NCBI GenBank assembly: GCA_003243425.1
Contig: QFQP01000060.1
Coordinates: 1 to 21,163, forward strand
DNA from: Archangium gephyra
Lineage (GTDB): Bacteria; Myxococcota; Myxococcia; Myxococcales; Myxococcaceae
Reading direction: 5' to 3'
DNA length: 21,163 nt
The number at the start of each line of letters is the position of its first letter. Positions within the stretch are counted from its first letter, which is position 1. A program made the translations under genes and the position numbers. Shown one piece after another: positions 17,452-21,163 of the stretch. The notes beneath the pieces were generated by a model that saw only the letters and a program-made list of their open reading frames with translations, did no database searches and had not been told where the DNA came from.

Positions 17452-18030
17452 ATGAAGACCCTCGTTCTTGCCGCGCTCTCGTTCTCGCTCGTTGCTTGTG
17501 GCGGTTCTCTCGAAGTCGAGGTCGAAGGTGCGGAAGCGCAGCACGGCGAAGCGGCGCTGCGCGAAGCGTTCCTCCCGCCGCCTGCCGCCAGCGAGACCAC
17601 GCGAAAGCCCGAGCGCGTGAAGGTGGTGCGCCTCACGGCGGAGGCCATCGAAGCGTTGGCGCTGAGCGCCTCGGAGGTCGTCGAGCTGACGCCCGAAGCC
17701 ATCGAAGCCGTGCGCGGAGCGGGCCAGCAGCAGCTCGCTGATGAGGTCGCCGAGCTGACGCCGGAGCCCGTCGAAGCGCGCGTGTCCATCGGCGTCGCCG
17801 ACGCGGCGCGCAACTCGCTGCTCATCGTCTCGTCGCGCCCCGTCACTGCCGAGACGATGTTGGCGATGAGCGGGGTCACGAAGCTGAACCTCTCATGCAG
17901 GTCGAGCTCGACCGGCGTCACCACGTCGCTGTTCGCGCACTGCACGTGGGCCGACGGGCGCGTGTTGGCGGCTGCCGAGCTGCAGGCGCTCCCCGAGGTG
18001 CTCTCGTTCATCGGCTCGCTCGAAGACTGA
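17452..18030 (+). CDS. small lipoprotein with helical repeats
   Basis: A 192-residue lipoprotein. TGGAG at 17441-17445 lies 6 nt before ATG 17452, a good Shine-Dalgarno sequence. The signal peptide MKTLVLAALSFSLVA ends in a clear lipobox (LVAC, Cys16). The mature part begins with a Gly/acidic linker. Residues about 56-112 hold three imperfect repeats built on LTxExxEA (VRLTAEAIEALALSASE, VELTPEAIEAVRGAGQQ, AELTPEPVEARVS). The C-terminal part (about 115-192) is mixed with three cysteines or fewer and ends ALPEVLSFIGSLED. No family is recognised and there is no enzymatic motif. A strong terminator begins 28 nt after the stop, so it is probably a single-gene transcript. Its role is unknown; an outer-membrane or periplasmic binding protein is the simplest guess. 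Confidence 0.8.
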   Translation: MKTLVLAALSFSLVACGGSLEVEVEGAEAQHGEAALREAFLPPPAASETTRKPERVKVVRLTAEAIEALALSASEVVELTPEAIEAVRGAGQQQLADEVAELTPEPVEARVSIGVADAARNSLLIVSSRPVTAETMLAMSGVTKLNLSCRSSSTGVTTSLFAHCTWADGRVLAAAELQALPEVLSFIGSLED

Positions 18031-18058
18031 TTTCGCAAAGGTGCGTTCATTGGTGTGG

Positions 18059-18103
18059 CAACGCGGTGCGCACCCTGGTCGGGCGCACCGCGTTGTTCTT
18101 TTT
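18059..18103 (+). terminator. strong intrinsic terminator after the small lipoprotein gene
   Basis: A perfect 13-bp stem, CAACGCGGTGCGC (18059-18071) with GCGCACCGCGTTG (18083-18095), encloses an 11-nt loop and is followed at once by TTCTTTTT (18096-18103). It lies 28 nt past the stop at 18030. Confidence 0.93.
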
Positions 18104-18308
18104 CGAACGCAGGCGCCTCCAGCGTGGGACGGCGCTTGATCTGTCTGCGAACTGCCCCACCGCTCTCCTCGTCATCCTCAGCGGTCGTGCCGCGTTCCCA
18201 CGGCAGTGCTGCGCGCCGTCGAACCGCGGGAACCTCGTGTCACGACCGGCGTCATTCGCGGCGTGCTCCGCGTCTTCGACGAATCGAGGTCCTCCATCGG
18301 AACACGCA

Positions 18309-18520
18309 ACGACCCAAGCGTTCGTGCGCGAGGTGTTTGGTGCGGGCACGTCGGCCCACGGTGAGGCCCGCGCCTCGGTTCAGCCAGACGGAAGGTTCGA
18401 GCTGCGCGACATACGGACCGACCCGCAGCTGATGGTCGCGAACGCAGACTTCGACGACCAGTTCGCAGGCGACGAGCGCCGCAGTGAATTGAAGTCCTCG
18501 CGGAGCGCGCGATTGAAAAC
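18309..18520 (+). pseudogene. possible remnant of a carboxypeptidase-regulatory-like domain
   Basis: In one plus-strand frame the translation includes ASVQPDGRFELRDIRTDPQL, which resembles the 'xPDGRFELRxLxPG' strand-turn of carboxypeptidase-regulatory-like (prealbumin-like) domains common in myxobacterial surface proteins. Before and after it the frame reads as low-quality sequence, with no start or Shine-Dalgarno sequence. I take it as a possible decayed fragment. The match is to a short motif only, so chance is a real alternative. Confidence 0.25.
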
Positions 18521-18543
18521 CGCAACTTCACGGTTGCGGGTTT
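18517..18543. repeat. bulged hairpin in the gap before mnmG
   Basis: AAACCGCAAC (18517-18526) pairs with GTTGC-GGTTT (18533-18537 and 18539-18543) with one bulged G at 18538 and a 6-nt loop. Read on the minus strand the stem is followed by a short T-run (TTTT then C), so it could be a weak minus-strand terminator, but there is no evident minus-strand gene for it to end. Confidence 0.3.
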
Positions 18544-18757
18544 GGAGACCGCGCCGAACACGCGGCCGGGTGATGGCGCCTGTCGCGCGGGCTCGACCGG
18601 CGTCACCTTTCGGCGGCGGAGCGCAGCTCTGCATGGAGCGCTGCGACACCCCGGCGCCCGACGTGGAACCTGCCGCCCCGCCTCCACGTGCACCCGGCTG
18701 AGCGGTGAGTGAGCCCCGAGGTTGGGTCACCGGCGTCGCTGCGCTACACGCGCGCGC

Positions 18758-20572
18758 ATGAAGTCGTACGACGTCATCGTCGTTGGTCTGGGCCACGCGG
18801 GTTGTGAAGCGGCGCTCGCGTCGTCGCGCATGGGGTTGTCGACGCTCGCCGTCACGCTGCGCATGAGCGGCATCGCGGTGATGAGCTGCAACCCCGCCAT
18901 CGGTGGCACCGCGAAAGGTCACCTCGTGCGCGAGCTCGACGCGCTCGGGGGAGAGATGGCGTTCGCGGCAGATCAAGCCGGCACGCACTTCGTGACGCTC
19001 AATGCTTCGAAGGGGCCGGCGGTGCGCGCGACCCGCGTGTTGTGCGAGCGCGAGGCCTACGCGGCGCAGATGCAGGCGACCATTCGCTCGCAGCCGAACC
19101 TCGAGGTGGTCGAAGGCGAGTGTTCCACGTTGGTGAGTGACGGTGTTCCACAGCGCGTCACCGGCGTTCGCATGGCCGATGGTCGCGAGTTCGCGGCGAA
19201 GGCCGTGGTGGTGACCACCGGCACGTTCCTGCAGGCCCTGATGCACGTGGGTGAAGAGAAGGCCGTCGGTGGCCGGCTCGGTGACGCTGCGGCGACGGGG
19301 CTCTCGCATTCCCTTCGCGCGCTGGGCTTCGCGCTCGGGCGCTTCAAGACCGGTACGCCGGCGCGGCTCGAGCGTGCGTCCATCGACTGGTCGCGTTGTG
19401 AGAAGCAGCCGGGCGAAGCGCACCCACGGCCGTTCTCGCTGCGCACGCCGCGGGCGCCCTTCCCGCTCAAGCCGCACGTCGATTGCGCCATCACGCACAC
19501 CACGCCGCGGACGCACGAGATCCTTCGCGCGAATTTGCACTGCTCGCCGTTGTTTCAGGGGCACATCGTGGGGCGCGGCCCGCGCTACTGCCCGTCGCTC
19601 GAAGACAAGGTCGTGCGCTTCGCTGACCGACAGCGCCACACGATCTTCCTCGAGCCGGAGGGCCCGACGTCGCCGCTGGTGTACCCCGCGGGCCTGTCGA
19701 CGAGCATGCCGGCGGAGGTGCAGCTGGAGTTTCTGCGCAGCATTCCCGGCCTCGAAGACGTGAAGGTCGCACGCTTCGGCTACGCGGTTGAGTACGACTA
19801 CTCGCCGCCGACGCAACTGCACGCCACGCTCGAAACGAAGCGCGTCCGTGGCCTGTTCTTCGCCGGGCAGTTGAACGGCACGAGTGGCTACGAAGAGGCG
19901 GCGTTTCAGGGGCTGCTCGCCGGCATCAACGCGGCGCTCTCGGTGCGCGGCGAGGCGTCGTTGATTCTCGGGCGGCACGAAGCGCATGGCGCGGTGTTGC
20001 TCGACGAGCTGGTCACGCGCGGGGTCGATGAGCCGTTCCGCATGTTGACCAGCCGCAGCGAGCATCGGCTCGTGTTGCGTGAAGGCAACGCGGAGTACCG
20101 CCTGCGTCCCCATGGCGCGCGGGTGGGCCTGGTGCCCGAGGACCTTGCGAAGAAGACGGCTCGCCGCGCCGAGCAGATCCGCGAGGAGCTGACGCGGCTC
20201 GAGGCGGCGCGGTTGCTGACCAGGTTGCGCCGCACCGAGGTGACGTACGCGTCGCTCGCTTCGGAGGACGCCGGGCGCCCAGAGTTGGATGAAGACGTGG
20301 CCGCCGAGGTGGAGGTGGAGGCGAAGTACGCGGGCTACGTGAAGCAGGCGAACGCGGCGTGGACGAGGAAGGGCGACGTGCACGACGCGTGGAAGATTCC
20401 GGAAGCGTTCAGCTTCGCGAGCGTGCGTGGGTTGTCGGCGGAGGCGGTCGAGAAGCTGCAGCGAGCGCAGCCGGACACCGTTGGGCACGCGCGGCGGATT
20501 CCGGGACTGACACCGGCGGCGATGAGCCTGCTGTTGGTGGCGCTGCGACGGGCGTCTGAGTCAAACGGCTGA
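18758..20572 (+). CDS. mnmG: tRNA uridine-5-carboxymethylaminomethyl modification enzyme MnmG (GidA)
   Basis: A 604-residue FAD protein. With MnmE it installs the cmnm5 group on U34 of certain tRNAs, using methylene-tetrahydrofolate, NADH and glycine or ammonia. The start is ATG 18758 (MKSYDVIVVGLGHAGCEAA), giving the FAD-binding motif at residues 10-19; the first Gly-x-Gly is GLG rather than the common GGG or GAG. Other signatures: SCNPAIGGTAKGHL (42-55), DQAGTHF (71-77), NASKGPAVRATR (81-92), GPRYCPSLEDKVVRF, the second FAD loop FFAGQLNGTSGYEEAAFQGLLAG, TSRSEHRLVLREGNA, and the C-terminal helical HARRIPGLTPAAMSLLLVAL used for MnmE and tRNA contact. The length is close to family norm. It is often found as mnmE-mnmG-rsmG-parA-parB; here the upstream genes are unrelated and rsmG does not follow at once, but parS-like sites do. 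Confidence 0.97.
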   Translation: MKSYDVIVVGLGHAGCEAALASSRMGLSTLAVTLRMSGIAVMSCNPAIGGTAKGHLVRELDALGGEMAFAADQAGTHFVTLNASKGPAVRATRVLCEREAYAAQMQATIRSQPNLEVVEGECSTLVSDGVPQRVTGVRMADGREFAAKAVVVTTGTFLQALMHVGEEKAVGGRLGDAAATGLSHSLRALGFALGRFKTGTPARLERASIDWSRCEKQPGEAHPRPFSLRTPRAPFPLKPHVDCAITHTTPRTHEILRANLHCSPLFQGHIVGRGPRYCPSLEDKVVRFADRQRHTIFLEPEGPTSPLVYPAGLSTSMPAEVQLEFLRSIPGLEDVKVARFGYAVEYDYSPPTQLHATLETKRVRGLFFAGQLNGTSGYEEAAFQGLLAGINAALSVRGEASLILGRHEAHGAVLLDELVTRGVDEPFRMLTSRSEHRLVLREGNAEYRLRPHGARVGLVPEDLAKKTARRAEQIREELTRLEAARLLTRLRRTEVTYASLASEDAGRPELDEDVAAEVEVEAKYAGYVKQANAAWTRKGDVHDAWKIPEAFSFASVRGLSAEAVEKLQRAQPDTVGHARRIPGLTPAAMSLLLVALRRASESNG

Positions 20573-20674
20573 AATCACGTTGGCGCGCGCGGCGCGTGGT
20601 CGCGCGTGACGGTGAGAACTCCTTCCTCTGCTTTTTTCGGGGTCGCGCGCTGCGCGTTGGCGGATTGCTGCGCG

Positions 20675-20690
20675 CGTTTCACGTGGAACG
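20675..20690 (-). other. parS-like chromosome partition site 1
   Basis: On the minus strand this reads CGTTCCACGTGAAACG, matching the ParB-binding consensus TGTTTCACGTGAAACA at 13 of 16 positions, including the central CACGTG and both GTT/AAC arms. ParB loads here to organise and segregate the origin region. It is in inverted orientation to site 2. Confidence 0.75.
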
Positions 20691-20740
20691 TGTGGTCGAG
20701 TTGCCAGCGGAACCACGCCGATCGGTCCACGCTGGTGAGC

Positions 20741-20756
20741 CGTTCCACGTGAAACA
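20741..20756 (+). other. parS-like chromosome partition site 2
   Basis: CGTTCCACGTGAAACA matches the parS consensus at 14 of 16 positions. It differs from site 1 (read on the other strand) only at the last base. The 50 bp between the two sites contain no third full copy. Confidence 0.8.
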
Positions 20757-20804
20757 GTCGGTGGCGGCGAACCGTGCTGCCTGGGCGACTTCAGCGTTCA
20801 CTGG

Positions 20805-21071
20805 ATGTGGACGGGAACGCGCTTCGGCGAGCGCCTGAAAGAGGTGGAAGGACTCGCGGGCAAGCGATCGGTGCTTCTGGAGTTCGACCGCGGCGGCCCT
20901 GGAGTCGTCGTCCGCCTCTCTTCGAATCAAGTCTCCACGGCCATTCGGTTTCGGGACCGAGGGCGCGTACTGGTTTGGCTCGAATCGCAGCCGACCGACC
21001 GCCGTCCTTCGACCGTGTGTTGCGCGAAAGAGCAGGGCTTCCCGGATCGCTTGCACTTGGCGAGCTGGTGA
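20805..21071 (+). CDS. hypothetical short protein, doubtful
   Basis: An 88-residue frame from ATG 20805. About three quarters of its codons end in G or C, a little lower than the genes here but above what a random frame would give. The translation (MWTGTRFGERLKEVEGLAGK, then VLLEFDRGGPGVVVRL) is reasonably protein-like with alternating strands, but I recognise no domain. No Shine-Dalgarno sequence precedes the ATG, and the frame stays open well upstream across parS site 2. It could be a genuine small gene, a decayed one, or chance. Confidence 0.3.
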   Translation: MWTGTRFGERLKEVEGLAGKRSVLLEFDRGGPGVVVRLSSNQVSTAIRFRDRGRVLVWLESQPTDRRPSTVCCAKEQGFPDRLHLASW

Positions 21072-21085
21072 ATTCGGACGGCCTC

Positions 21086-21163
21086 AGAGAAGCGGTGCAG
21101 AGAAGCGGTGCAGAGAAGCGGTGCAGAGAAGCGGTGCAGAGAAGCGGTGCAGAGAAGCGGTGC
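21086..21163. repeat. six-copy 13-bp tandem repeat running off the window
   Basis: AGAGAAGCGGTGC is repeated six times without a visible mismatch across exactly 78 bp, ending at the last base of the window, so the array is probably longer. The unit is not a multiple of three, so it is unlikely to be coding. It lies 330 bp past the second parS-like site. Alternatives are an iteron-like protein-binding array, a simple satellite, or an assembly end caused by the repeat. Confidence 0.95.

Larger units (their letters stand above)
18104..18757. other. long gap without a convincing gene before mnmG
   Basis: About 650 bp follow the terminator. Open frames exist on both strands, but their translations are Arg/Ser/Pro-rich and look like chance reading. 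One segment (18309-18520) looks like a fragment of a coding region, and a bulged hairpin lies at 18517-18543; both are listed separately. The mnmG promoter should be in the last part, but I cannot point to it. Confidence 0.6.
20573..21163. other. mostly non-coding region after mnmG with parS-like sites and tandem repeats
   Basis: This 590-bp stretch to the window edge holds two parS-like sites, one weak hypothetical frame (20805-21071) and a 13-bp tandem array, each listed separately. A T-run at 20632-20637 is not preceded closely by a stem, so I do not call a terminator for mnmG. I see no rsmG, parA or parB. Confidence 0.6.

Noticed and set aside
18178..18693. A 171-residue minus-strand frame in the gap before mnmG
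   Set aside because: Arg/Ser/Pro-rich throughout, no ribosome binding site, no domain; it looks like chance reading in GC-rich DNA.
18380..20488. A 702-residue open frame on the minus strand opposite mnmG
   Set aside because: Translation is Arg/His-rich and repetitive and lies wholly opposite a clear MnmG; long antisense frames are expected in high-GC coding DNA.
20620..20640. Six-T run after mnmG as an intrinsic terminator
   Set aside because: The nearest GC-rich self-complementary sequence is about 30 nt upstream, so stem and T-run are not joined as a terminator needs.
20596..20838. An 80-residue frame spanning both parS-like sites
   Set aside because: The parS sequences account for its conserved-looking parts, there is no Shine-Dalgarno sequence, and the residues look random.
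21086..21163. The 13-bp array as a CRISPR
   Set aside because: Copies are directly abutting with no spacers and the unit is too short; no cas genes are nearby.

Overview
The window is GC-rich, gene-dense bacterial DNA that reads as a myxobacterium (Myxococcota). The clues are two membrane-anchored Hanks-type Ser/Thr kinases with long Pro/Ala/Lys-rich linkers, a lipoprotein combining an ASH-like domain, Cys-rich repeats and a PQQ-like propeller, a TIGR02996 'repeat-companion' protein, frequent GTG starts and very high third-position GC. No phylogenetic search could be run, so the taxon is an inference.

Layout. (1) 1-2547, minus strand: a Ser/Thr kinase with a C-terminal PEGA-like domain, followed by two small coiled-coil/two-TM proteins, the last two overlapping by ATGA. 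(2) 2548-2843: a divergent intergenic region with three inverted repeats and a sigma-54-like element. (3) 2844-5081: the composite lipoprotein. (4) 5168-8546: purE, purK and a TIGR02996/LRR-like protein in a tight operon. purE carries a C-terminal extension made of a 97%-identical 96-bp tandem repeat with an internal hairpin. (5) 8567-10617: an SDR oxidoreductase and an AAA ATPase. (6) 10628-12933: an XRE-cupin regulator divergent from an SDR that is translationally coupled to a divergent QueA-family protein, with a palindrome in the shared promoter region. (7) 12960-14747: a second kinase. (8) 14776-16813: a cytochrome P450 divergent from a TetR regulator, with an operator-like palindrome between them. 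(9) 16810-18103: a two-TM protein, a small lipoprotein with helical repeats and a very strong intrinsic terminator. (10) 18104-18757: a gap with a possible coding remnant. (11) 18758-20572: mnmG. (12) 20573-21163: two parS-like sites in inverted orientation and a six-copy 13-bp tandem array running off the end of the window.

How the genes fit together. purE/purK form the two-step N5-CAIR route of purine synthesis. P450/TetR and XRE-cupin/SDR-QueA-like look like self-contained, locally regulated metabolic units. The kinase with its two coupled membrane proteins looks like a membrane signalling module. mnmG beside parS suggests the end of the window lies near the chromosome origin/partition region, although rsmG-parA-parB, which commonly follow mnmG, are not visible here.

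The least explained items are the hairpin repeat inside purE, the QueA-like protein with altered signature residues, the inverted parS pair with the iteron-like array, and the kinase-linked coiled-coil proteins.
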